Assembly: GCA_035311445.1 (NCBI GenBank)
Contig: DATGCX010000017.1
Location: forward strand, 1 to 14,464
DNA: 14,464 nt
Reading direction: 5' to 3'
From: JAJPKK01 sp035311445
GTDB taxonomy: Bacteria; Pseudomonadota; Alphaproteobacteria; Rhizobiales; Xanthobacteraceae
Shown: piece after piece, positions 1 to 6,813 of the stretch
How positions within the stretch are numbered: position 1 is the stretch's first letter
How the letters are laid out: each line of letters begins with the position of its first letter
Notes under the pieces: generated by a model
What the model was told of the DNA's origin: nothing
What the model saw: only the letters and a program-made list of their open reading frames with translations
Database searches by the model: none
Translations under genes and position numbers: made by a program

Positions 1-1864
1 ACAGGCCCTTGATGCGCCGTCCGACATCCTTGAGATTGTCCCACAATTCGATCTTCGCGCCGTGCCGATGCATGATGATGGACTGCTGAATGACCGATAG
101 CGTGTTGTTCCAGGCCCAGTAGATCACGAGGCCGGACGAGAACGACGCCAGCATGAAGGTGAAGATCACCGGCATCCAATCAAACATGATCTTCTGGGCC
201 GGATCGGGCGGCGCCGGATTGAGCTTCATCTGGAACCACATGGTGACACCCATGATAAGGGGCCAAGCGCCGAGCACCAGGAAGGAACCGATTGTCGGCA
301 AGTGCGACGGATCGTAGGGGAGGAGACCGAACAGGTTGAACACGTTAGTGGGATCAGGCGCGGACAGGTCCTTGATCCAGCCGAAGAATGGCGCGTGGCG
401 CATCTCGATCGTAACAAACAGCACCTTGTAGAGTGCGAAGAACACCGGGATCTGGATTACGATCGGCAGGCACCCGGCGACCGGATTGATCTTCTCGCGT
501 CGATAGAGCTCCATCAGTTCCTGTTGCTGCTTGACTTTGTCATCCGGATAGCGTTCGCGGAGCGCCTGCATCTGCGGCTGCACCGCCTTCATCTTCGCCA
601 TCGACGCATAGGACTTGTTGGCCAGCGGGAAGAACAACCCCTTGAGCAGCACCGTCACCATCAGGATCGCGACGCCGAAATTGCCGGTCCAACGGAAGAT
701 CATGTCCATCAGCAAGAACAGCGGCTTGGTGATGAAGTAGAACCAGCCCCAATCGATCAGCAGGTCGAACTTGTCGAGATTGAGCTGCTTATTGTAACCG
801 CCAAGCTCCGTCAGCGGAAAATTGATGCCGACGACCGCAACCTCCTTGGCACCGGCGAACAGGCGAGCATTAGCCGAGCCAGTGGCACCGGGCGCAATCA
901 CCTGTGGATCGAGCAAATAACCGGTTTGATATGTCTTGGTCGTGCCGTTCATGTCGGAACGAAAGTCGGCCTGAACGTGGGCGCTGGTGTCCGGCAGCAA
1001 GGCTGCGGCCCAATACTTGTCGGTGATGCCCATCCATGCGTTGGTAACACTGAACTGCTGCAGCTTCTTGTCTTCCATCACCTTGTAGGTGAACTGCTGC
1101 TCGCCCTGGTCTCCCATCACTCCAATCAGGCCTTCGTGCAGGATGTAGTAGCCGGACACCTGCGGTGTCCCGTGGCGTGAAACGAGCGCGTATGGGTAGA
1201 GCGACACCGCCGCCGCGCTGTGGTTCACTACCTCGTCCTTGAGCGTGAAAAGATATTTATCGTCTACCGAAATGGTGCGTCGAAACTCGAGCCCCTCGCC
1301 GTTATCGTAGTTGAGCGTCACCGGCCGCCCGGGGCCGAGTGATCCGGTTCCCAATTGATGCCAAGTTGTATCCGGCCCCGGAGCTTTTACGGAGGCGCCG
1401 GCGGGAACGTACCAGCCGAACTCGGCGTAGAAAGGGTGCGGACTTCCCGATGGCGAGAGCAGGACAATCGCGGGCGAGGAAGGATCGACGGTTTCGTGAT
1501 ACTGGACGAGCGAGACGTCGTCGATGCGACCGCCCGTAAGCGTGATCGAACCCTTGATGCGCGGCGTATCGATAGCAACGCGCGCGGTCGACTCGATGAT
1601 TGCCTCGCGGCTTTTTTGCCCAACGGCGGCCGAGGCTCCGGATTGCGGCGGAACCTGTGGGGCCGCAGCCGGAGGCGTCGGCGCACCATCGGGCGCCTGG
1701 CCGGGCGTAGCATCGGGTGGTGGCCGAACCTGGGTGATCGGGGCCTGTCGCTGCAACTCCTCTTGGCGTTGCTTCTGCTGCGGCACTGCGAAGAAATATT
1801 GCCATCCAATCAGCACGAGTGCCGACAGCACGACGGCGAGGATGGTGTTCTTCTGGTCGTTCAT
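1..1864 (-). CDS. yidC: YidC membrane protein insertase (3' end cut by window edge)
   Basis: YidC inserts and folds inner-membrane proteins, alone or with SecYEG. I translated the reverse strand from the ATG at 1864 and found 621 uninterrupted codons before the window ends. The product starts MNDQKNTILAVVLSALVLIG, a positively flanked first membrane helix. A Pro/Gln/Ala-rich linker follows (about residues 28-85), then the large periplasmic beta domain (about 90-360), then the conserved core of five predicted helices. The core contains KGLFFPLANKSYASMAKMK and an NPVAGCLPIVIQIPVFFALY motif. The cytoplasmic tail ends ELWDNLKDVGRRIKGL, so only a few residues are probably missing. The gene starts 8 nt after the rnpA stop, consistent with an rpmH-rnpA-yidC operon. 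The SD before the ATG is weak (AGG). Confidence 0.97.
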   Translation of the reverse strand, partial: MNDQKNTILAVVLSALVLIGWQYFFAVPQQKQRQEELQRQAPITQVRPPPDATPGQAPDGAPTPPAAAPQVPPQSGASAAVGQKSREAIIESTARVAIDTPRIKGSITLTGGRIDDVSLVQYHETVDPSSPAIVLLSPSGSPHPFYAEFGWYVPAGASVKAPGPDTTWHQLGTGSLGPGRPVTLNYDNGEGLEFRRTISVDDKYLFTLKDEVVNHSAAAVSLYPYALVSRHGTPQVSGYYILHEGLIGVMGDQGEQQFTYKVMEDKKLQQFSVTNAWMGITDKYWAAALLPDTSAHVQADFRSDMNGTTKTYQTGYLLDPQVIAPGATGSANARLFAGAKEVAVVGINFPLTELGGYNKQLNLDKFDLLIDWGWFYFITKPLFLLMDMIFRWTGNFGVAILMVTVLLKGLFFPLANKSYASMAKMKAVQPQMQALRERYPDDKVKQQQELMELYRREKINPVAGCLPIVIQIPVFFALYKVLFVTIEMRHAPFFGWIKDLSAPDPTNVFNLFGLLPYDPSHLPTIGSFLVLGAWPLIMGVTMWFQMKLNPAPPDPAQKIMFDWMPVIFTFMLASFSSGLVIYWAWNNTLSVIQQSIIMHRHGAKIELWDNLKDVGRRIKGL

Positions 1865-1872
1865 GACCTGCC

Positions 1873-2268
1873 CTAATTGCCCGATGACGTTGGCCGCGAG
1901 GGGGGCGAATTCGCCCCGCCTGCGGTCCGTTGAACCCCGCGCCGCCTCTTCTCAAGGTGCTTTAGCGCTGTGAGGAAATCCTCGGTCAGTCGAATGAAAG
2001 GAATGCCAAGGGCGGCACGCCGCCCAACCACCACATAGTCACTGCCGGCCCGCAGGCTACTCGCGGCTGAAAGCCGCACGATTTCCCGCAGTTGCCGACG
2101 CACACGGTTGCGCTCGACCGCGCGCCCCACTCTCTTGGAGATCGTGAACCCGACCCGCGCCGGACCACCATCGTCGCGTTGCCGCTCCTGCAAGACAAAG
2201 CCCGGAGTCGAAGCGCTCGCTCCGGCGGCCACAGCCAGGAAATCTTTGCGTCGCCTCAGTCGTTCCAT
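1873..2268 (-). CDS. rnpA: Ribonuclease P protein component
   Basis: This is the protein subunit of RNase P, which helps the catalytic RNA remove tRNA 5' leaders. The 131-residue product begins MERLRRRKDFLAVAAG. It carries the family signature RVGFTISKRVGRAVERNRVR (about residues 38-57) with the RNR core at 53-55, followed by RQLREI. I chose the ATG at 2268. The frame is open further upstream to 2424, but that extension only translates the intergenic palindrome and antisense rpmH. No convincing Shine-Dalgarno sequence lies in the 8 nt between the palindrome and the ATG, which is unusual. In-frame GTG codons inside the palindrome arm (about 2280 and 2286) are less likely starts. The C-terminus is Arg/Ser/Gly-rich (EKRRRGVQRTAGG) and probably disordered. 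Confidence 0.95.
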   Translation of the reverse strand: MERLRRRKDFLAVAAGASASTPGFVLQERQRDDGGPARVGFTISKRVGRAVERNRVRRQLREIVRLSAASSLRAGSDYVVVGRRAALGIPFIRLTEDFLTALKHLEKRRRGVQRTAGGANSPPSRPTSSGN

Positions 2269-2276
2269 TGCACCGA

Positions 2277-2334
2277 CATACACCCCCACCCTACCCTCCC
2301 CCGCAAGCGGGGGAGGGTAGGGTGGGGGTGTATG
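2277..2334. repeat. 58-bp perfect palindrome between rpmH and rnpA, with G-quadruplex-type arms
   Basis: Arms 2277-2304 and 2307-2334 are perfect inverted repeats of 28 bp around a 2-nt centre, realistically a 4-6 nt loop (GCAAGC). Each arm has four C/G runs: CCCCC, CCC, CCC, CCCCC on one side and GGGGG, GGG, GGG, GGGGG on the other. It lies 1 nt after the rpmH stop and 8 nt before the rnpA ATG. The type resembles dispersed CCCTCCCCCGC-AAGC-GGGGGAGGG palindromes common in Bradyrhizobium-like genomes (knowledge from memory, not searched). As RNA it would form a very stable hairpin. No T-tract follows, so it is not a canonical intrinsic terminator. Confidence 0.95.
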
Positions 2335-2335
2335 G

Positions 2336-2470
2336 TCAGGCACTGAGCCGTTTACGGCCACGCGCCCGACGGGCATTGAGCACCTTGCGGCCGCCCGCGG
2401 TGGCCATCCGGGTCCGAAAGCCATGACGGCGCTTGCGTACCAGCTTGCTCGGTTGATAGGTCCGCTTCAC
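2336..2470 (-). CDS. rpmH: 50S ribosomal protein L34
   Basis: The 44-residue product begins MKRTYQPSKLVRKRRHGFRT and ends ARRARGRKRLSA, the standard highly basic L34 with the KRTYQPS N-terminus. The start is GTG at 2470, preceded by GAGGAAAG as a good Shine-Dalgarno sequence. L34 belongs to the large ribosomal subunit. It is the first gene of the rpmH-rnpA-yidC order. The stop at 2336-2338 nearly touches the palindrome that separates it from rnpA, so that hairpin could protect the rpmH message or limit read-through. Confidence 0.97.
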   Translation of the reverse strand: MKRTYQPSKLVRKRRHGFRTRMATAGGRKVLNARRARGRKRLSA

Positions 2471-2785
2471 GGCTTTCCTCTCTGATTACCCAGAATTAAT
2501 CCTGGGTTCAAATGTCCAAGTGATTCACAAACGCACAAGCCCCCCGAATCGGATGCTGCCGCTGGGGAGTATAACGCGTGATTGCGGCGGCTTATACGGG
2601 AGGGCCTCAGCCTCGTCAATGCGGGGTCGCAGTAGTATTAGCTTCGTGGTGCGGAAAATGGGGGCGATCACGTTTGCGCGAGACGCTATCCTCAATAGCG
2701 GTGAAATCGGTTCAGAACGGCGATGCTGGTGTATATGTATCGCCTTTCGCCCGATCGGTTGGTGCAGGGACAGACATCGAGCATC
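2471..2785. other. Divergent intergenic region (rpmH / VTT gene)
   Basis: This 315-bp stretch separates rpmH on the minus strand from the plus-strand operon. It should hold both promoters. I could not identify a convincing -35/-10 pair for either. A short inverted repeat (ACCCAG...CTGGGT, about 2488-2507) lies just upstream of the rpmH SD on its transcript strand. Short open frames here show no protein-like composition, and no RNA gene is recognised. Confidence 0.6.
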
Positions 2786-3643
2786 ATGTCGATAGAGATC
2801 AACCAAGCCCAGGCGTCGCGGTCCGTAGACCGCCCGGTTGCGCTTGGAAGGCTGGCCCCGCTTGGTCTGGTCCTTGCCCTAATGGCGTTCGCGGTTGCCA
2901 TGGGCTGGCACCGGCAACTCTCTCTGGAAACCTTGGTCCGTCACCGCTCGGCCATCGAGGCTTTGGTCTCCGCGCACACGGCCATCGCGGTCCTCGCGTT
3001 CATGACCGTCTACGCGACTGCCGTTGCGTTGTCCTTTCCGGCAGCATCGTTCCTCACAGTCTGCGGCGGGGTGATTTTCGGCGCCTTGACCGGCGGACTC
3101 GCCGCCGTCGCAGCCGCGACCGTGGGTGCGACCGTCATTTTCCTGGTCACCAGGTCCGCGGTTGGCTGCGTGGCCGGTTGTCGTTGGGCGCGCCGCGCCG
3201 GCCCGCTTCGTGAAAAGCTTGCGGCCGGCTTTCATAAGGACGCTTTCTGCTACTTGGTTTTCTTGCGTCTCGTGCCGTTATTCCCGTTCTGGCTTGTCAA
3301 TTTGATATCGGGGCCGGCGGGGGTCAGGCTTGGCACGTTTATTGCCGCTACCGCACTTGGAATTATCCCGGCGACTTTTGCGTTTGCGTTCTTTGGAGCC
3401 GGCCTGAACAGTGCCATCGCGGCCCAGGAGGTTGCTTATGAGGCCTGCGTGGCTGCCGGACAGGCCGACTGCCGATTGGATTTCGATTTGCAGGCCGCTG
3501 CTACCCCCGAGTTGATTGGCGGCTTGGTGATCCTTGGATTGATTGCGCTCATTCCGCCCGCCGCAAAGCGCTTTGGCGCGGCGCGGTGCCCTAACGGACA
3601 AGCCAACGCCTGCTCCGGCCGCGTTGATGCCGGATTGCAGTAA
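2786..3643 (+). CDS. TVP38/TMEM64 (VTT domain, DedA-like) membrane protein
   Basis: This is an integral membrane protein of the VTT/SNARE-associated family, whose members have been linked to lipid or ion handling in the inner membrane. The substrate is not evident. The 285-residue protein has a predicted helix at about 24-42, another at about 66-86, and then the VTT core. In the core, GGVIFGALTGGLAAVAAATV (about 94-113) is followed by a basic cytoplasmic stretch (about 132-152) and by FLRLVPLFPFWLVNLISGPA (about 159-178), the family hallmark. More helices lie at about 184-206 and 243-260. The 206-240 segment carries two Cys and charged residues and looks extracytoplasmic. I chose the ATG at 2786. 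An in-frame ATG at 2723 would add 21 polar residues, and neither has a strong SD. It is followed 53 nt later by the oxidoreductase gene. Confidence 0.88.
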   Translation: MSIEINQAQASRSVDRPVALGRLAPLGLVLALMAFAVAMGWHRQLSLETLVRHRSAIEALVSAHTAIAVLAFMTVYATAVALSFPAASFLTVCGGVIFGALTGGLAAVAAATVGATVIFLVTRSAVGCVAGCRWARRAGPLREKLAAGFHKDAFCYLVFLRLVPLFPFWLVNLISGPAGVRLGTFIAATALGIIPATFAFAFFGAGLNSAIAAQEVAYEACVAAGQADCRLDFDLQAAATPELIGGLVILGLIALIPPAAKRFGAARCPNGQANACSGRVDAGLQ

Positions 3644-3660
3644 TTTCTAAGGATGAATCG

Positions 3661-3695
3661 CGTACCCGGTGCGGTGGGCACCGGGCGGAGGTACG
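3661..3695 (+). promoter_or_regulatory. Hairpin enclosing the ribosome binding site of the oxidoreductase gene
   Basis: CCCGGTGC (3665-3672) and GCACCGGG (3678-3685) form a perfect 8-bp stem with a 5-nt loop. An outer helix, CGTAC (3661-3665) with GTACG (3691-3695), can close around it. The Shine-Dalgarno GGAGG (3687-3691) then sits in the one-sided bulge and partly in the outer helix. The TTG start follows at 3697. This geometry could lower or regulate translation initiation. It is structural inference only, with no known riboswitch class recognised. Confidence 0.5.
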
Positions 3696-3696
3696 C

Positions 3697-5118
3697 TTGG
3701 CTGAATTACTCAAGCCCGACTTTTGCGTGATCGGGGCAGGTTCGGGCGGTCTATCGGTTGCAGCCGCAGCAGCCGCGTTCGGACTCTCGGTCGTCCTGAT
3801 CGAGAAGGGCCGGATGGGCGGCGACTGCCTCAACTACGGCTGCGTTCCGTCGAAGGCATTGATTGCCGCCGCGAAACGGGTCAACGACAGTGCCGCGGCA
3901 CGCATTTTTGGGGTCGATACCCAACCGAAAGTCGATTTCGCCCGTACCTGCCGCCACGTCCGAAAGGTAATCGCTGCCGTTGGGCGGAATGACTCGGCAC
4001 AGCGCTTTGTCGGTCTTGGGGTGCGGGTCATTGCGGGGAAAGGTCACTTCACGGACCAGACCACCGTGGAGATTGATGGCATCAGAATACAGGCCCGGCG
4101 CTTCGTGATCGCGACAGGCTCATCGCCTGCCATACCGCCCATACCAGGGCTCGCCCAAACGCCTTATTTCACCAATGAGACCATATTCGACCTCTCCGAA
4201 CTGCCGTCGCGTCTTGTAGTGCTTGGCGGGGGCTCAGTCGGTCTAGAGCTCGGTCAGGCATTCCATCGGCTCGGTGCCCAAGTCACGGTTATTGACATCG
4301 CGCGACCATTGGCCAGGGACGATGCGGAATGCGCCCAGATCGTCGTTGACGCGCTTATCCGCGAGGGCGTCGAGATCCGCGGGGGCGCAGGCGTCAAATC
4401 AGTGCGAACGAGACAAGGCTTGGTCGAGCTTGCGGTCACGTGCGGTGAGGTCGAAGACACTGTTACTGGCAGTCACCTTCTAGTCGCTACCGGCCGCTCG
4501 CCCAATCTCGATGGGCTCGGTTTGGAAAATGCGGGAATTGCGTACACCAAAGCGGGCATCACGGTTAACCGCAGTCTGCAGACGTCGAACCGGCGCGTCT
4601 ATGCGATTGGCGATGCGGCCGCGGACGGCATGATGTTCACCCATGTGGCAAATTATCATGCCGGGCTGGTGATCCGGCACGCCTTATTCCGTTTACCCGC
4701 CAAGATGAGCTACAATACGGTTCCATGGGTTACCTTTACCGACCCGGAGCTTGCCCACGTTGGACTGACCGATGAACAGGTGAGGAGCGAGGGACATCGA
4801 TTCCGCGTAATGCGTTGGCCATATTGCGAAAACGACCGAGCCCAGGCCGAGCGGGCGACCAGCGGTCACATCAAGGTGGTGACCAGCGCGCGCGGCCGTA
4901 TACTCGGCGCTACCATCGTGGGGGCGCACGCCGGCGAGTTGATCGCGCCATGGGCGTTGGCGATCAAGGAAGGCCTCAACGTCCGCGCCATGGCCGAGGT
5001 GGTGGTGCCCTACCCGACCTTGGGCGAGATCAACAAACGTGCCGCGATGCTGTTTTTTGCGTCTGTTGCCGCAAACCCGACAATCCGGCGTATCGTGCGA
5101 TGGATCAGCAGGAGATAA
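3697..5118 (+). CDS. FAD-dependent disulfide oxidoreductase, mercuric reductase/dihydrolipoyl dehydrogenase-like
   Basis: This is a class I pyridine nucleotide-disulfide oxidoreductase of 473 residues. The FAD-binding motif VIGAGSGG is at 11-18. The redox-active pair lies in GGDCLNYGCVPSK (C44, C49), the NAD(P)H-binding motif VVLGGGSVGLELG at 174-186, and the second FAD motif YAIGDAA at 302-308. The dimerisation domain is C-terminal. The usual His of the HPTLSE active-site motif is Tyr here (PYPTLGE, Y439), with the Glu kept (E444). There is no N-terminal metal-binding HMA domain and no C-terminal Cys pair, so true mercuric reductase activity is doubtful. The start is TTG at 3697, chosen because GGAGG (3687-3691) sits 5 nt upstream and the FAD motif follows at normal spacing. 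It lies between the VTT gene and the kinase gene, so a membrane-linked redox role is plausible. The substrate is unknown. Confidence 0.9.
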   Translation: MAELLKPDFCVIGAGSGGLSVAAAAAAFGLSVVLIEKGRMGGDCLNYGCVPSKALIAAAKRVNDSAAARIFGVDTQPKVDFARTCRHVRKVIAAVGRNDSAQRFVGLGVRVIAGKGHFTDQTTVEIDGIRIQARRFVIATGSSPAIPPIPGLAQTPYFTNETIFDLSELPSRLVVLGGGSVGLELGQAFHRLGAQVTVIDIARPLARDDAECAQIVVDALIREGVEIRGGAGVKSVRTRQGLVELAVTCGEVEDTVTGSHLLVATGRSPNLDGLGLENAGIAYTKAGITVNRSLQTSNRRVYAIGDAAADGMMFTHVANYHAGLVIRHALFRLPAKMSYNTVPWVTFTDPELAHVGLTDEQVRSEGHRFRVMRWPYCENDRAQAERATSGHIKVVTSARGRILGATIVGAHAGELIAPWALAIKEGLNVRAMAEVVVPYPTLGEINKRAAMLFFASVAANPTIRRIVRWISRR

Positions 5119-5119
5119 T

Positions 5120-6598
5120 GTGGCCGCGACCTTCGACGATATCAACCTGCCTGCCGTCGCGACGGCATCGCCACGTATCCGTTTCGGCCTCTCGGTTAAA
5201 CTGCTGGCATTGACTGTGCTGTTTGTGATGCTGGCGGAGGTCAGCATCTATGTGCCATCGATTGCCAATTTCCGTTTGACATGGCTCAACAACAAGCTCA
5301 GCGCCGCTCATACGGCCGCCATGGTTTTCGAAGCAGCACCTGACGTGCCTGACAAGCTGTCCCGGCAGATACTCGACAGCATCGGGGCGAGGGCGGTCGC
5401 CATGAAGATGGGCCAGCAGCGGCGGCTGCTCGCCACCACCGAATTACCGAGCGAAGTGCTGCAGGAAGTCGACATCCGGGATATGAGACCGCTGATCGCC
5501 ATCGTGGAGGCGTTCCGCACCTTACTGGTCGCCAAAGACACGGATCTCCTGCGCGCCGTCGGTCCGGCTCCGCTGGGTGGTCAGTTCGTCGAGATCGTGA
5601 TTCCAGAGGGGCCATTGCGGAGCGCAATGTTGATTTATTCGCGCAACGTGATGCTGCTTTCGATCGTGATCTCCGCCATCAGCGCGGCGCTCGTCTACTT
5701 CGCGCTGCACTATCTGTTCGTTCGCCCGCTTTACCGCATCACCGCCAATATGACAAATTTCCGTGCCGACCCGGAAGACCGGGCGCGCATATTGGCGCCA
5801 ACGGCGCGGCATGACGAGATCGGCTTCGTCGAGCATGAGCTCGCGGAAATGCAACGCGACCTCGCCGATACCCTGCACGGGAAGACGCGACTCGCGAACC
5901 TGGGCCTCGCGGTATCCAAGATCAATCACGATCTGCGCAACCTCCTGGCGTCGGCTCAGCTGTTTTCCGACCGGCTGGCCAGGCTCCCGGATCCTCAGGT
6001 CCAGCGGTTCGCTCCCAAGCTAATGCAGGCCCTCGAGCGGGCGATCGCTTTCTGCCAGTCCACGTTGTCCTATGGCCGCGCCCAGGAGCCGCCGCCTGAC
6101 CGCCGGGCCGTCGCGTTGATGGAACTCGTCGAGGACGTGCGCGAGACACTCGGGCTGCAACCTGATTCACGGATCGGTTGGATTACGTCGATCGAACGCG
6201 GCCTGATCGTCGATGCTGACAGAGATCAATTGCTGCGCGTTCTTCTCAACCTCGCCCGCAACGCCGTGCAGGCGCTGGAGAGCCGCGCTCCCAATGATCC
6301 CGCCCGGGATCAGGTCCGGATCAGCGGACGGCGCGAGGGGGCCATTATGATCATCGAAGTCGCGGATACCGGTCAGGGGTTTTCGGACAAGGCGCGCGCC
6401 CATCTGTTCGAGGCGTTTCAGGGATCGACCCGGTCCGGCGGCACCGGGCTGGGTCTCGCGATCGCGGCGGAACTCGTACGGGCCCATGGGGGTGAGATCA
6501 TCCTGGTGGACGGAACCATCGGGGCGACGTTCCGCCTGAAAATACCCGATCGCCCGATCCCGCTCGACGAACGACGCAGCGAGCGCGCACGCGCTTAA
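5120..6598 (+). CDS. Membrane sensor histidine kinase (HAMP, HisKA, HATPase)
   Basis: This 492-residue protein autophosphorylates on His and passes the phosphate to a response regulator. It has a helix at about 25-45, a periplasmic sensor segment at about 46-172, a second helix at about 177-200, and a HAMP linker at about 200-255. The H-box is KINHDLRN with H270, the N-box is LLNLARNAVQAL with N381, the G1 box is DTGQG (416-420), and the G2 box is GTGLGLA (441-447). The start is GTG at 5120, because AGGAG (5110-5114) precedes it at normal spacing. It begins 1 nt after the oxidoreductase stop, so it is probably translationally coupled. A frame open further upstream only overlaps the oxidoreductase. 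No response regulator lies in the window, so it may be an orphan. The sensor domain was not recognised. Confidence 0.93.
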   Translation: MAATFDDINLPAVATASPRIRFGLSVKLLALTVLFVMLAEVSIYVPSIANFRLTWLNNKLSAAHTAAMVFEAAPDVPDKLSRQILDSIGARAVAMKMGQQRRLLATTELPSEVLQEVDIRDMRPLIAIVEAFRTLLVAKDTDLLRAVGPAPLGGQFVEIVIPEGPLRSAMLIYSRNVMLLSIVISAISAALVYFALHYLFVRPLYRITANMTNFRADPEDRARILAPTARHDEIGFVEHELAEMQRDLADTLHGKTRLANLGLAVSKINHDLRNLLASAQLFSDRLARLPDPQVQRFAPKLMQALERAIAFCQSTLSYGRAQEPPPDRRAVALMELVEDVRETLGLQPDSRIGWITSIERGLIVDADRDQLLRVLLNLARNAVQALESRAPNDPARDQVRISGRREGAIMIIEVADTGQGFSDKARAHLFEAFQGSTRSGGTGLGLAIAAELVRAHGGEIILVDGTIGATFRLKIPDRPIPLDERRSERARA

Positions 6599-6736
6599 AG
6601 CAGGCGAGTTGCAGGCCCTTTTGGATATTGGTGACCGGCGGCAGGGGCTGGGACGGAAGCCTTGCCAAGTCGGGATGGAGCCTATAGCTATCGCGCACCG
6701 CGGGCGGGCCCAGGCGCCTGCCGCCGGTGCAGCGCG

Positions 6737-6813
6737 GCGCCCGTAGCTCAGCTGGATAGAGCACCAGACTACGAATCTGGGGGTCAGGAGTTCGAATCTC
6801 TTCGGGCGCGCCA
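6737..6813 (+). tRNA. tRNA-Arg (anticodon ACG), CCA encoded
   Basis: The 77-nt cloverleaf folds cleanly. The acceptor stem is GCGCCCG with CGGGCGC, then discriminator G and an encoded CCA at 6811-6813. The D arm has GCTC/GAGC, the anticodon stem is CCAGA/TCTGG with loop CTACGAA, and the T arm is AGGAG-TTCGAAT-CTCTT with one G-T pair. The anticodon ACG reads CGN arginine codons after A34 deamination. The T arm and 3' end are overlapped on the opposite strand by the end of the recombinase frame, which marks this tRNA as a likely integration site. Confidence 0.97.

Noticed and set aside
302..1180. Long plus-strand open frame of 292 codons
   Set aside because: It is antisense to yidC, which translates cleanly over the same interval. 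The His/Glu/Arg-rich product is a typical GC-rich shadow.
2269..2424. N-terminal extension of rnpA
   Set aside because: The added residues are the translation of the palindrome and antisense rpmH. RnpA proteins begin near MERLRRR.
3697..5118. Mercuric reductase (merA)
   Set aside because: The CLNYGC redox motif fits the wider family, but the HMA domain and the C-terminal Cys pair are missing and no mer genes are nearby.
6695..6729. GC-rich imperfect hairpin between the kinase gene and the tRNA
   Set aside because: The stem is interrupted and no T-tract follows, so a terminator call is not supported.
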